Shown: positions 42,178 through 50,912, counted from the first letter of the stretch. The stretch: DNA of 64,000 nucleotides from Pseudarthrobacter sp. fls2-241-R2A-127 (GCF_030209355.1 NZ_JARVSF010000023.1:1-64000); one strand, 5' to 3'. Program-made: numbers and translations. Notes: generated by a model from the letters alone, not told the origin.

Positions 42178-43686
42178 ATGAATACCGCAGACAATGTCGT
42201 CGAAATGCGCTCGATTTCCAAGAGCTTCAACGGCGTACCCGTACTGAAGGATGTCAGTTTCGACGTCCGCAAGGGTGAAGTCCATGCGCTCGCAGGAGGA
42301 AACGGCGCAGGGAAGTCCACGCTCATGAAGATCCTCCAAGGCGTCTACCAGGCAGACGCCGGCGAGATCCTGATCGGGGGCAAGCCCACCGCCATCAACT
42401 CGATCCAGGACGCAAAGGCCGCCGGGATCGGCATGGTCTTCCAGGAGTTCAGCCTGGTACCGAGCCTGACCGTTGCGCAGAACATTTTCCTTGCCGCCGA
42501 ACCGCTCGGCACGGGCGGGCTCATCGACGACCGTGCCTCGGTGCGCCGGGCCAAGGAAGTCTTCAGTGAGATGGAGGTCGACGTCGATCCACGCGCCGGA
42601 GTCGCGCGGCTCGGCACCGCTTACTGGCAGCTGACCGAGATCGCCAAGGCACTCGCGCAGAATGCCCAGGTGCTCATCATGGATGAGCCCACGGCCAGCC
42701 TCGCCCGGCATGAATCCGAAGCGCTCTTCGAACTGATTGACCGCCTCAAGCAGCGGGGCATCTCCATCATCTACATTTCCCACCGCATGGACGAGGTGTA
42801 CCGGCTCGCGGACCGCATCACCATCCTCCGCGACGGCCGGCACCTCCTCACCGCGCCACTGACGGATGTCACGCCCGAACAGATCGTGGAAGGCATCGTT
42901 GGCAAGAAGATCGAAGGCCAGCTGTCCTACCGTGCCCGTGATCATGTGGCCCAGGACGGGGCGCCCTTGCTGGAAGTCCGCGGGCTCACTGCCGGGCAAC
43001 GGGTCCGGGATGTTTCATTCGCGCTCCGGCCCGGTGAAATCCTCGGCCTTGCCGGACTGATGGGCAGCGGCCGGACCGAGCTCGCCCGTGCCCTGTTCGG
43101 CATCGACAAGGTGGACAGCGGCGAAATCCTCCTGCGGGGCAAGAAGGTCAGCATGGGCTCGCCCCAGCAGGCCATCAACGCCGGAGTGGCCCTCATCCCG
43201 GAGGACCGCAGGGCCCAGGGCCTTGTCCTGGAGCATTCCGTCCAGGACAACCTGCTGCTTCCCCTCCTCGGCCAGATCCAGCGGGGGCCCCTCCTGGACG
43301 GTGCGAAGGGGAAGGAACTGTCTTCGTCGCTGATCAAACGGTTCGCAGTGAAGGTTGCGCACCCCCACCGGCCGGTGCGGCTTCTCTCGGGCGGCAACCA
43401 GCAGAAAGTGGTCATCGCCAAGTGGCTGGGCACGGATCCGGACATCCTGATCCTTGACGAGCCAACAGCCGGGGTGGACATCGGCACCAAAAGCGAAATT
43501 CTCGACATGATCCGGGAGCTTGCCAGCGCCGGCAAAGGCGTCATCGTCATCTCCTCCGAGTACCCCGAACTACTCGCGGTCAGCGACCGCGTCCTCGTCG
43601 TCAAGGACGGCTCCATCATCCGTGACATCCCCCGCAGCGAGATCGCTGACGAGGAATATCTCCAACTTGCAGTACAGGGAGTCTGA
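42178..43686 (+). CDS. Sugar ABC transporter ATP-binding protein, two NBDs (RbsA/XylG type)
   Basis: 502 aa with two fused nucleotide-binding domains. NBD1 has Walker A GGNGAGKST (Lys46) and VLIMDEPTASL; NBD2 has the degenerate Walker A GLMGSGRTE usual for RbsA/MglA, the signature LSGGNQQKVVIAKWL and LILDEPTAGVD. It powers uptake through the permease of the next gene. Starts at the ATG at 42178 with GAAAGGG upstream; the open frame further up runs through the hairpin and is not used. The permease follows with two bases between. Confidence 0.93.
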   Translation: MNTADNVVEMRSISKSFNGVPVLKDVSFDVRKGEVHALAGGNGAGKSTLMKILQGVYQADAGEILIGGKPTAINSIQDAKAAGIGMVFQEFSLVPSLTVAQNIFLAAEPLGTGGLIDDRASVRRAKEVFSEMEVDVDPRAGVARLGTAYWQLTEIAKALAQNAQVLIMDEPTASLARHESEALFELIDRLKQRGISIIYISHRMDEVYRLADRITILRDGRHLLTAPLTDVTPEQIVEGIVGKKIEGQLSYRARDHVAQDGAPLLEVRGLTAGQRVRDVSFALRPGEILGLAGLMGSGRTELARALFGIDKVDSGEILLRGKKVSMGSPQQAINAGVALIPEDRRAQGLVLEHSVQDNLLLPLLGQIQRGPLLDGAKGKELSSSLIKRFAVKVAHPHRPVRLLSGGNQQKVVIAKWLGTDPDILILDEPTAGVDIGTKSEILDMIRELASAGKGVIVISSEYPELLAVSDRVLVVKDGSIIRDIPRSEIADEEYLQLAVQGV

Positions 43687-43688
43687 AA

Positions 43689-44675
43689 GTGAGCAACGCA
43701 AACATCACCGCGCCACGGGACACCGTGGCCCCCCGAAATTTCGGCACCATCCTCAAGGAACTCGACTGGCGGCGCTACGTCATCTACATCGGCTTCGTCG
43801 TGGTGTTCCTCTTCTTCGCGGTTCTGCTCCGCGACCAGGGCTTCCTCTCGCCCAACAACCTGCTGAACATCTTCCGGCAGACCGCCACCATCACCGTCAT
43901 CGCCGTCGGCATGACATACGTGATCGCCTGCGCCGAGATCGACCTCAGCGTTGGTTCCGTGGCCGGCCTCTCCAGTGTGTGCACTGCCATGGCCCTTTCC
44001 CAGTGGGGCCTGGTCCCCGGGATCCTCGCCGGCCTCGCCGTCGGCCTCGTCGTCGGATCGATCAACGGTGCCCTCGTCAGCCTCCTCGGCATCCCATCGT
44101 TCCTGGTGACACTCGGCATGCTGGGAATCGCCGTCGGCGTGGCCCAATGGATCACGGCGTCAGCGCCCCAGCCCATCCTGAACGACACCTTCAACACGCT
44201 GTTTGGATCCGGCAACTTCGGCCCAGTCCCGGGCCTGGTGGTCTGGAGCGCCATCTTCGTCGCCATTGGCGCCGTCGTGCTGAACCGCACCAGGTTCGGA
44301 CGCCAGGTCCTGGCCACCGGAGGCAACCGCAACGCCGCCGAATTCACCGGAATCAACACCAAGCGCATCAAGTTCCAAGTACTCCTGATCTCGGGAATGG
44401 TGGCAAGCGTTGCCGGCATGCTCTACGCCGGACGGCTGCAGTCCGGCCGGTTCCAGTGGGGATCGGGGGACGAGCTCTCCGCCATCGCCGCCGTCATCCT
44501 GGGCGGAACCAGCCTCTTCGGCGGGTTCGGCTCCATCATCGGCACCCTCTTCGGCGCCCTGCTGATCGGCCTGATCAACAACGGGCTGATCCTCGCCGGA
44601 CTCGACAGCAGCCAGCAGCAGGTGGTCCGCGGCGCAATCATCATCCTGGCCGTCGCCCTGGCCCGAAAGAAGTAG
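43689..44675 (+). CDS. Sugar ABC transporter permease (RbsC/BPD_transp_2 type)
   Basis: 328 aa, GTG start two bases after the ATPase stop. About eight to ten membrane helices, with family motifs GMTYVIACAEIDLSVGSVAGL, LGMLGIAVG, ATGGNRNAAEFTGI (the cytoplasmic ATPase contact loop) and VILGGTSLFGGFGSI. It forms the channel of the RbsABC-type importer, probably as a homodimer. Confidence 0.92.
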   Translation: MSNANITAPRDTVAPRNFGTILKELDWRRYVIYIGFVVVFLFFAVLLRDQGFLSPNNLLNIFRQTATITVIAVGMTYVIACAEIDLSVGSVAGLSSVCTAMALSQWGLVPGILAGLAVGLVVGSINGALVSLLGIPSFLVTLGMLGIAVGVAQWITASAPQPILNDTFNTLFGSGNFGPVPGLVVWSAIFVAIGAVVLNRTRFGRQVLATGGNRNAAEFTGINTKRIKFQVLLISGMVASVAGMLYAGRLQSGRFQWGSGDELSAIAAVILGGTSLFGGFGSIIGTLFGALLIGLINNGLILAGLDSSQQQVVRGAIIILAVALARKK

Positions 44676-44680
44676 CCGCC

Positions 44681-45835
44681 ATGGCCTCCCAACTTCGCGC
44701 AGGAATTATCGGAACAGGATTCATGGGCTCTGTCCACGCCCACGCTGTACGCGCAGCAGGCGGAGTAGTCACCGCAGTGGCCGGCAGCAGCCAGGCGTCA
44801 GCCGAAGCAGCAGCCTCCGTGCTCGGCGCCCGCACCGCCGCCGAATCCGCTGAAGCCCTGATCGCAAGTGCGGACGTGGACGTCATCCACATCTGCACGC
44901 CGAACGCCACCCATGCCGGCCTCGCACGCAAAGCCATTGCCGCCGGTAAACCAGTGGTGTGCGAGAAGCCCCTCGCCACCAGCGTCGAGGACGCCCGGGA
45001 ACTGGCCGAGCTCGCCGAGCAGGCAGGTGTGGTCACGGGCGTGCCGTTCGTGTACCGGTTCTATCCGGCCGTCCGCGAAGCCCGCGACCGTATCCTCCGC
45101 GGCGACGCCGGCCGCCTCTGGCTGCTGCACGGGTCCTACCTGCAGGATTGGCTGGTCGGCGCCGAAGCCACCAACTGGCGGGTCGATTCAAAGCTCGGGG
45201 GAGCCTCCAGGGCCTTCGGTGACATCGGCGTGCACTGGTGCGACCTCATGGAGTTCGCCACCGGGCACAGAATCACCAGGCTCGTGGCAAAGACCAGCCG
45301 GGCCTACGACGAACGCGAAACCGGCGGACAGCTGTCCTCCGTTGCCACCGAGGACGGGGCCACGCTCCTGTTCGAGACGGACAAGGGTGCCACCGGATCC
45401 CTGGTGGTCAGCCAGGTCAGTCCGGGCCGCAAGAACCGCCTCTGGTTCTCCTTTGACGGAACCGAAGCGTCCTTCTCCTTCAACCAGGAGCGGCCGGACA
45501 CCCTGCACATGGGCGGCACCGGGTCCAGCTCGGACATCGCCGTCGGCCCGCAAACACTGACCACCCCCGGCGGCCGGCGGTACGCCAAACTCCCGCCGGG
45601 CCACCCCCAGGGATACCAGGACAGCTTCAACTCGTTCGTGGCCGACGTCTACGCAGCTGTCCAGGGGCAAACACCGGAAGGCCTGCCCACGTTCCGGGAC
45701 GGCCTGCGCGCGGCCCTCCTCACCGATGCGGTGGTCACCTCCGCCGCACAACAGTCATGGGTGGACGTTCCCGGCCCTGACGCTTCACTCGAATTACTCC
45801 AGTCCTCCTCAGCAGCTGAAAGGCAGAAGCAATGA
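44681..45835 (+). CDS. Gfo/Idh/MocA-family oxidoreductase (possible lgdB1-type enzyme)
   Basis: 384 aa. The Rossmann glycine motif GIIGTGFMGSVHA is at the N-terminus, EKPLA with the family lysine (Lys96) follows, and the C-terminal beta-sheet domain contains GDIGVHWCDLMEF, whose His is the usual catalytic-site residue. It oxidises or reduces a sugar carbon with NAD(P). It overlaps the isomerase gene by 4 bp. Next to a levoglucosan-dehydrogenase-like enzyme it probably handles the 3-keto intermediate or the final reduction to glucose; that role is inference. Confidence 0.85.
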   Translation: MASQLRAGIIGTGFMGSVHAHAVRAAGGVVTAVAGSSQASAEAAASVLGARTAAESAEALIASADVDVIHICTPNATHAGLARKAIAAGKPVVCEKPLATSVEDARELAELAEQAGVVTGVPFVYRFYPAVREARDRILRGDAGRLWLLHGSYLQDWLVGAEATNWRVDSKLGGASRAFGDIGVHWCDLMEFATGHRITRLVAKTSRAYDERETGGQLSSVATEDGATLLFETDKGATGSLVVSQVSPGRKNRLWFSFDGTEASFSFNQERPDTLHMGGTGSSSDIAVGPQTLTTPGGRRYAKLPPGHPQGYQDSFNSFVADVYAAVQGQTPEGLPTFRDGLRAALLTDAVVTSAAQQSWVDVPGPDASLELLQSSSAAERQKQ

Positions 45836-46653
45836 AACTTGGTTACTGTTCCATCACCTGGGGCGGCGTCGTTGGCCATGCGCAGGGCGTGACGAGCGTG
45901 AAGGACCTCTTCTACCTGACCAACGGGTCCATGCGGGACGCAGTCCAGGACATCGCATCAGCTGGATACCAGGGTGTGGAAATGTTTGACGGCAACCTGG
46001 CCGAATATGCAGGGAAGCCCGAAGAACTCAAGGAAATCCTGAGGACCGCCGGAGTTGAACTCACAAGCGTCTATACCGGTGCGAACTTCATCTACGCCGA
46101 CATCCTGCCGGACGAAATGCACCGCATCCACCGCGCCGCCGAACTGGCGGCAAGCTTTGGGGCGGAACGGCTCGTGGTGGGCGGCGGAGCACGCCGCGCC
46201 GCCGGCACCACCGACGCGGATTACCTCCGGCTCGGCGAAGCGCTGGACAGCGTCACGGACATCGCTGAAAGCTTCGGGTTGTCCGCAAGCTACCACCCGC
46301 ACCTGAGCACCATCGTGGAAAGCCCGGAGGAACTGGACCGGCTCATGCCGCTCACCCGGATCGGCTTCTGCCCGGACACCGCCCACCTTGCGGCCGGCGG
46401 AGCAGACCCGGCCGCCGTCATCCGGAAGTACGCCGACAGGATCCAGCACGTCCACCTGAAGGACTTCCAGAAGGACCCCTTCAATTTCCTGCCACTGGGC
46501 CAGGGCGAGCTGGACTTCCCGGACATCATCGCCGCCATCCGGGAAAGCGGATACGACAGCTGGCTCATGGTCGAACTCGACAACTACGACGGCGACCCCC
46601 GCGAAGCAGCCGTCCTCAGCAAGAAGTACCTCGAAAATCTCCTCTCTCACTAA
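45832..46653 (+). CDS. TIM-barrel sugar isomerase/epimerase family protein (IolE-like)
   Basis: 273 aa of the xylose-isomerase-like TIM-barrel (AP endonuclease 2) superfamily. Metal-ligand segments: an early YCSITWG, then SYHPHL, GFCPDTAHLA, HVHLKDF and MVELDNYDGDP. Inosose dehydratases and keto-sugar beta-eliminases belong here. In this operon it may act on a 3-keto-anhydrosugar made by the neighbouring dehydrogenase, for example opening the 1,6-anhydro bridge by elimination and hydration. ATGA overlap with the upstream gene. Confidence 0.82.
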   Translation: MKLGYCSITWGGVVGHAQGVTSVKDLFYLTNGSMRDAVQDIASAGYQGVEMFDGNLAEYAGKPEELKEILRTAGVELTSVYTGANFIYADILPDEMHRIHRAAELAASFGAERLVVGGGARRAAGTTDADYLRLGEALDSVTDIAESFGLSASYHPHLSTIVESPEELDRLMPLTRIGFCPDTAHLAAGGADPAAVIRKYADRIQHVHLKDFQKDPFNFLPLGQGELDFPDIIAAIRESGYDSWLMVELDNYDGDPREAAVLSKKYLENLLSH

Positions 46654-46715
46654 TTTCAACCGCCGGGACTGCCATAGATGGCAACGCCCTGCCTTCCGGA
46701 AGGAACACGATCCAC

Positions 46716-47888
46716 ATGCAAAACCTCAACGTCGGCCTCATCGGAGGCGGCTTCATGGGCAAAGCCCACTCCCTGGCCTATGCCGCCATGCCCATGTTCT
46801 TTTGGCCCGCACCGGCGCTCCCGGTCCGCAAAGTCATCGCCGAAGCCAACCCGGATCTCGCCGCCGAAGCGGCCCGCCGCTTCGGATTCGAAAACTCCAC
46901 CGCGGACTGGCGCAGCATCATTGACGATCCGGACATCCACGTCGTGGACATCGCCACGCCCAACCACCTCCACGCCGAGATTGCCATCGCCGCCGCCGAA
47001 GCGGGCAAGCACATCATCTGCGAAAAGCCCTTGGCGCGTACGGGTGAAGAATCCAAAGCGATGTACGACGCCGTCAAAGACAAGAACATCGTCCACATGG
47101 TGGCCTTCAACTACAGGCGCACCCCCGCAGTTGCCCTGGCAAAGAAATACATCGAGGAAGGGGCAATCGGACAAATCCTCAACTTCCGTGGCACCTACCT
47201 GCAGGACTGGAGCGCCGACCCCAACTCCCCGCTGTCCTGGCGCTTCCAGAAATCCATTGCAGGTTCCGGCACCCTCGGGGACATCGCAACGCACGTCATC
47301 GACATGGCCAGGTACTTGGTGGGCGAGTTCAGCGCCGTCAATGCCCTCATGGCCACCTGGATCCCCGAGCGGCCGCTCCAAACCGGCGGCGCCGATGCAC
47401 TCGGCAATACACGCGGCGGAGAAGGCCCCCGCGGGCCGGTTGACGTGGACGACGAAGTCATGACCATGATCCGCTTCGCCAACGGTGCCGTGGGTTCCGT
47501 GGAAGCAACCCGCAACGCCCACGGAAGGAACAACTACATCACCTTCGAAATCCACGGGACCGAGGGAAGCATCGTGTTCAACTACGAGCGGCGCGACGAA
47601 CTGCAGGTCTGCTTCGCGTCCGATCCCGGTGACCGCCGCGGATTCCGAACCGTTTACACCGGGCCGGCACACCCCTACGGAGACGCGCTTTGGCCCATCC
47701 CGGCCCTCGGCATCGGATACGGCGAAACAAAGATCATCGAGGCCCACGACTTCTTCAAGGCCATCGCAGAAGGCGGCAGCGTGAGCCCCAACTTCGCAGA
47801 CGGCTACCAGGTGGCGCTCATCGACGACGCCATCGTCGAGTCCGCGGCCAAGGAAACCTGGGTCGAGGTCCCGCAAATCGACGCATAA
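46716..47888 (+). CDS. lgdA: Levoglucosan dehydrogenase-like Gfo/Idh/MocA oxidoreductase
   Basis: 390 aa. Rossmann motif GLIGGGFMGKAHS, EKPLA with Lys104, and GDIATHVIDMARYLVG carrying the substrate-side Asp/His pair. Length and sequence feel match the NAD-dependent levoglucosan dehydrogenase characterised from Pseudarthrobacter phenanthrenivorans, which oxidises levoglucosan (1,6-anhydroglucose) at C3. I judged this from memory, so the substrate is probable rather than proven; related enzymes act on inositols and glucosides. It sits behind an ABC sugar importer, another Gfo/Idh enzyme and an IolE-like isomerase, as expected for a 3-keto route to glucose. Confidence 0.72.
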   Translation: MQNLNVGLIGGGFMGKAHSLAYAAMPMFFWPAPALPVRKVIAEANPDLAAEAARRFGFENSTADWRSIIDDPDIHVVDIATPNHLHAEIAIAAAEAGKHIICEKPLARTGEESKAMYDAVKDKNIVHMVAFNYRRTPAVALAKKYIEEGAIGQILNFRGTYLQDWSADPNSPLSWRFQKSIAGSGTLGDIATHVIDMARYLVGEFSAVNALMATWIPERPLQTGGADALGNTRGGEGPRGPVDVDDEVMTMIRFANGAVGSVEATRNAHGRNNYITFEIHGTEGSIVFNYERRDELQVCFASDPGDRRGFRTVYTGPAHPYGDALWPIPALGIGYGETKIIEAHDFFKAIAEGGSVSPNFADGYQVALIDDAIVESAAKETWVEVPQIDA

Positions 47889-47954
47889 CCCACCGGGAGG
47901 GGCGGCCAACAGTCCGCCCCTCCCACAGGCACCGGACAACCCGAGGACGTAAAA

Positions 47955-48275
47955 ATGCCACACACAACAGGCCGCCAAGACGATGCTGAAGTCTGGCTCA
48001 TGCCAGTATTCACCGCCAAATTAGGGCAGGACACAGCGCTCAATGATGCACTCATCGCGCTGCAATCCTTGAGCCGAAAAGACCCCGGATGCCTGGAATA
48101 CACCGTCTTCTCCGACGATCACAGGCCAGGTACCTTCGTCCTCATTGAGGGATGGGTGTGCCACGCCGACCTTGAGGCCCACAACGACGAAGCCCATGTA
48201 AAGGAATTCGTGGACGCGGTGCAGCCGATGCTGGCCGTACCGTTCTCCGTAAACCCCATCACCCCTCTCGTTTGA
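47955..48275 (+). CDS. Antibiotic-biosynthesis-monooxygenase (ABM) domain protein
   Basis: 106 aa with a dimeric alpha+beta-barrel ABM fold: MPVFTAKLGQD, LSRKDPGCLEYTVFSDDHRPGTFVLIEGW and AHNDEAHVKEFV. GAGG before the ATG at 47955 supports that start, though MPVF at 48000 is the more usual N-terminus. Function in the sugar operon is unclear; ABM proteins range from cofactor-free oxygenases to small-molecule-binding scavengers. A similar protein closes the second LacI-controlled cluster at 57943. Confidence 0.78.
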   Translation: MPHTTGRQDDAEVWLMPVFTAKLGQDTALNDALIALQSLSRKDPGCLEYTVFSDDHRPGTFVLIEGWVCHADLEAHNDEAHVKEFVDAVQPMLAVPFSVNPITPLV

Positions 48276-48290
48276 TGCCTGCCGGGTGAG

Positions 48291-48331
48291 GAAGGACGAC
48301 GGCGGGAGGCGAGTCCCGTCGTCGTCCTTCC
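48291..48331. terminator. Hairpin terminator of the anhydrosugar operon
   Basis: GAAGGACGACGGCGGGA, loop GGCGAG, TCCCGTCGTCGTCCTTCC: about 16 of 17 stem pairs. It is nearly identical to the hairpin at 39070 and closes the 40.4-48.3 kb operon. Confidence 0.8.
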
Positions 48332-48357
48332 CCTTCCTTCGCGGTGGAGCGCCGTTG

Positions 48358-48363
48358 TAGGGT
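48358..48363 (+). promoter_or_regulatory. -10 element TAGGGT of a probable leaderless promoter for the methyltransferase
   Basis: TAGGGT followed by six bases and the GTG at 48370; no ribosome-binding site lies before the start. Confidence 0.45.
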
Positions 48364-48369
48364 CATCGC

Positions 48370-49218
48370 GTGATCGTCCCTGATATTTCCCAGAACGCCG
48401 AGGCGGTGGCGGATCACTACGATGAGCTCGATCCCGTCTACCGCCGGGTGTGGGGAGAGCACGTCCATCACGGGCTTTGGGCGACGGGCCGCGAGACGCC
48501 CGCCGAAGCCGTCGAGGCGCTGGCGGTCACAGTCGGCGACAGGCTGGGGCTTGTGCGCGGGGAGGTGTGTGTCGACATCGGCTGCGGATATGGCGCCACG
48601 GCGAGGCAGCTCGCAGGGACGCGCGGGGTCCGCGTCACGGGCTTTACGCTGTCCGCCGGGCAGGCCCGCTACGCAGCCGGACATCCCGTGCCGGGCGTGG
48701 ACGTCCATGTCCGCGACTGGCTCCGCAACGGGGTTCCCGATGAGTCGGCCGACGCCGCCTGGGCGATTGAGTCGAGCGAGCACATGGTGGACAAGCCCAG
48801 GTTCTTCGCGGAAGCGCACCGCGTGCTGGCGCCCGGGGGCCGCTTCGTCATCTGCGCGTGGCTTGCCGGGCCCGACGCCAGCGGGTGGAAAGTCCGCCAC
48901 CTGCTCGAGCCGATCTGCCGTGAAGGGCGCCTGCCCTCGATGGGCACGCGCGAGGAATACGAGGCGATGGCTGTGGCGGCCGGATTCACGGTGACCGGCT
49001 ACGAGGACGTCAGCCGCCGCGTGGCCCGAACGTGGATGATCTGCGCTCGACGGCTCCTGAAGGCCTTGCTCGTCGACCGCGAGACCCGCCGGCTGGCCCT
49101 GCGCGCGCGCCACCGCGGTGCCGTCTTGGGCATTCCCCGCCTGATCCTGGCCTACCGCACCGGGGCGATGCGCTACGGGATCTTCACCTTGTCGAAGGCC
49201 GGGAACGTCAGCCGCTGA
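48370..49218 (+). CDS. SAM-dependent small-molecule methyltransferase
   Basis: 282 aa, GTG start. Class I methyltransferase motifs: VCVDIGCGYGATARQLA (SAM-binding glycine loop), then DAAWAIESSEHMVDK and LAPGGRFVICAW. The pattern fits gamma-tocopherol/sterol/cyclopropane-synthase-like enzymes that methylate small molecules. The C-terminal RLILAYRTGAMRYGIFTLSKA is the part also found, frameshifted, at 30078-30150. It is convergent with the HNH gene. Confidence 0.85.
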   Translation: MIVPDISQNAEAVADHYDELDPVYRRVWGEHVHHGLWATGRETPAEAVEALAVTVGDRLGLVRGEVCVDIGCGYGATARQLAGTRGVRVTGFTLSAGQARYAAGHPVPGVDVHVRDWLRNGVPDESADAAWAIESSEHMVDKPRFFAEAHRVLAPGGRFVICAWLAGPDASGWKVRHLLEPICREGRLPSMGTREEYEAMAVAAGFTVTGYEDVSRRVARTWMICARRLLKALLVDRETRRLALRARHRGAVLGIPRLILAYRTGAMRYGIFTLSKAGNVSR

Positions 49219-49268
49219 CCCGGCAAACTAGCGCTGGCAAGCGTATGATCCCTCGGCTCAAGGCACTC

Positions 49269-49844
49269 CTAGGGCAGCGGCTGGCGCTCGCCCACCCTGA
49301 CGGAGGACGACGGCGGCAGGTAGTCGCGCCGTCGTCGTTCCATCCGGCGCTGCTGGCTTGGAGACGGGATCCTGGCACGCTTGGCGCCGTTGCACCTGGC
49401 ACAGGCCGCCACGAAGTTCTGCAGGCTGGTGGAGCCGCCCTTGGACCACGGGTAAAAGTGGTCGCCATGTTCGGCCGGGCGGCCACAGCGGCGCCCGAAG
49501 CCGGCTTCCAGCTCGCACAGTCCGCCGGCGCGGGCCATCCCTTCGCGGCGCTGCTGGCGGGTGAACCGGCGCACGGGGTCGCGGCGGCGGACGTCACGGC
49601 TGGTCATGACCGCGGCGATGACGGCGAGAACGACGGCGGCTGCGCCCGGAAGCACCGCCGCCGAGCCGACCCGGCCGAGCACGCCGCTAAATACCTCTGA
49701 AACGGCGGACACCCCGGCCCCGGCAACCGGTGCCGCCTTTGCCATCAATGCCGCCAGCACTGCGAAGGCGAGCCACAGCAGCACCGCCAGGTACGCCAGG
49801 CGAAGCGCCTGCCGGGTCCAATAGATACGGCCGAGCTCCGACAT
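49269..49844 (-). CDS. Membrane-anchored HNH endonuclease
   Basis: 191 aa from the ATG beginning MSELGRIYW, preceded by GGGGGA; the longer frame to 50039 runs into intergenic sequence. Two hydrophobic segments at about 15-45 and 60-90 should be membrane helices. The C-terminal half is an HNH nuclease: CELEAGFGRRCGRPAEHGDHF, then PWSKGG and NFVAACARCNGAK, with four zinc cysteines (CxxxC-type pairs) and the D-H catalytic pair. A DNA nuclease tethered to the membrane is unusual and could act on incoming DNA. A terminator-like hairpin lies inside the end of the gene. Confidence 0.75.
   Translation of the reverse strand: MSELGRIYWTRQALRLAYLAVLLWLAFAVLAALMAKAAPVAGAGVSAVSEVFSGVLGRVGSAAVLPGAAAVVLAVIAAVMTSRDVRRRDPVRRFTRQQRREGMARAGGLCELEAGFGRRCGRPAEHGDHFYPWSKGGSTSLQNFVAACARCNGAKRARIPSPSQQRRMERRRRDYLPPSSSVRVGERQPLP
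49306..49336. terminator. GACGACGGCG/CGCCGTCGTC hairpin inside the 3' end of the HNH gene
   Basis: A perfect 10-bp stem with an 11-nt loop, of the same family as the hairpins at 39070 and 48291. It lies 88 bp after the methyltransferase stop, where it could end that transcript while encoding the DYLPPSSS tail of the convergent HNH protein. Confidence 0.55.
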
Positions 49845-49994
49845 TAATCCCCCAAAAACGTTCACCGGGCGCCACTGGCCCGGGTTGTCCAGGACAGCGT
49901 ATAAGCCAGCCACGGGCGGCCGGCCCAGTTTTGGCTCAGTTTTTGCTGAGCTTCCGGACGCCCCCGGACGAACCCGTCTGCAAGGATGGATCCC

Positions 49995-50912
49995 ATGACT
50001 CACACCATCCGCCAGCACCAGGAATCCGTCACGGTCCACGTCCCCGTCGGGACGCTCTACGACCTTGTCTCCGATGTCACCCGGACCGGCGAATGGAGTC
50101 CGGTCTGTAAGTCCTGCTGGTGGGATGACGAGGCCAGTGCCGGCCAGGTGGGTGCCTGGTTCACGGGCCGAAACGAGCTGCCGGAGCGGACCTGGGAGAC
50201 GCGCTCGCAGGTGGTGGCCGCCGAGCCGGGACGCGAGTTTGCCTGGGTGGTGGGCGGCAAGTACGTCCGCTGGGGCTTCACCATGGCCCCTTCAGATGCC
50301 GGAACCATCCTCACCGAATCGTGGGAATTCCTGCAGGAGGGAATAGCCATGTTCAAGGAAAAGTACGGTGACGACGCGGACGCGCAGATCGCCGAGCGCA
50401 CCCGGCAAGCGCTGGACGGTATCCCCAAAACCCTGGCGGCAATCAAGAAGATCGCGGAGTCCGCGTCGGGCCCGGCCGGCGACGCCACCGGATTCGAGGC
50501 CGCGTACCAGGCAGCCCAAAAGAGCCTGGCCGAAGGCGGCATCCCCATCGGTGCCGCGATTACCAGGGGCGGCGTGGTGTTTGCCAGCGGCCACAACGAC
50601 CGGGTCCAGAACGCCGATCCGATCGCCCACGGGGAGATGTCAGCGCTCCGCGCGGCCGGACGGCAGAAGAGCTACCGGGACACCACCCTCTACACCACCT
50701 TGGCACCGTGTGCCATGTGCGCCGGGACCATCATCCAGTTCAAGATCCCCCGAGTGGTGGTGGGGGAGGCACGGACGTTCGACGGCGAGTTGGAGCTTTT
50801 GCGCTCACGCGGCGTTGAGGTGGTGGTCCTGAATGACCAGCGCTGTGTGGACATGATGGCCTCTTTCCAGGCCGACAAGCCGGAGCTGTGGGCGGAGGAC
50901 ATCGCCGAATAG
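49995..50912 (+). CDS. Fusion of an SRPBCC domain and a cytosine-deaminase-like domain
   Basis: 305 aa from the ATG at 49995 (AAGG nine bases upstream; an ATG at 49986 is possible). Residues 1-150 are an SRPBCC/START-like lipid- or ligand-binding domain (VHVPVGTLYDLVSDVTRTGEWSPVC, TESWEF). Residues ~165-305 are a CDA-fold deaminase with zinc motif H212-G-E214 and PCAMC (Cys239, Cys242), closest in feel to yeast-type cytosine deaminase / guanine-deaminase-like enzymes (IIQFKIPRVVVGE). The joint has no stop or frameshift, so it is one polypeptide. Either domain alone is common; the fusion is unusual. Function could be deamination of a nucleobase or pterin-like ligand delivered by the SRPBCC part. 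Confidence 0.82.
   Translation: MTHTIRQHQESVTVHVPVGTLYDLVSDVTRTGEWSPVCKSCWWDDEASAGQVGAWFTGRNELPERTWETRSQVVAAEPGREFAWVVGGKYVRWGFTMAPSDAGTILTESWEFLQEGIAMFKEKYGDDADAQIAERTRQALDGIPKTLAAIKKIAESASGPAGDATGFEAAYQAAQKSLAEGGIPIGAAITRGGVVFASGHNDRVQNADPIAHGEMSALRAAGRQKSYRDTTLYTTLAPCAMCAGTIIQFKIPRVVVGEARTFDGELELLRSRGVEVVVLNDQRCVDMMASFQADKPELWAEDIAE

Noticed and set aside
43520..45835. 771-codon plus-strand frame that ends with the Gfo/Idh enzyme
   Set aside because: The first ~390 codons are an Arg/Pro-rich off-frame reading of the ATPase end and the permease; the real gene starts at 44681.
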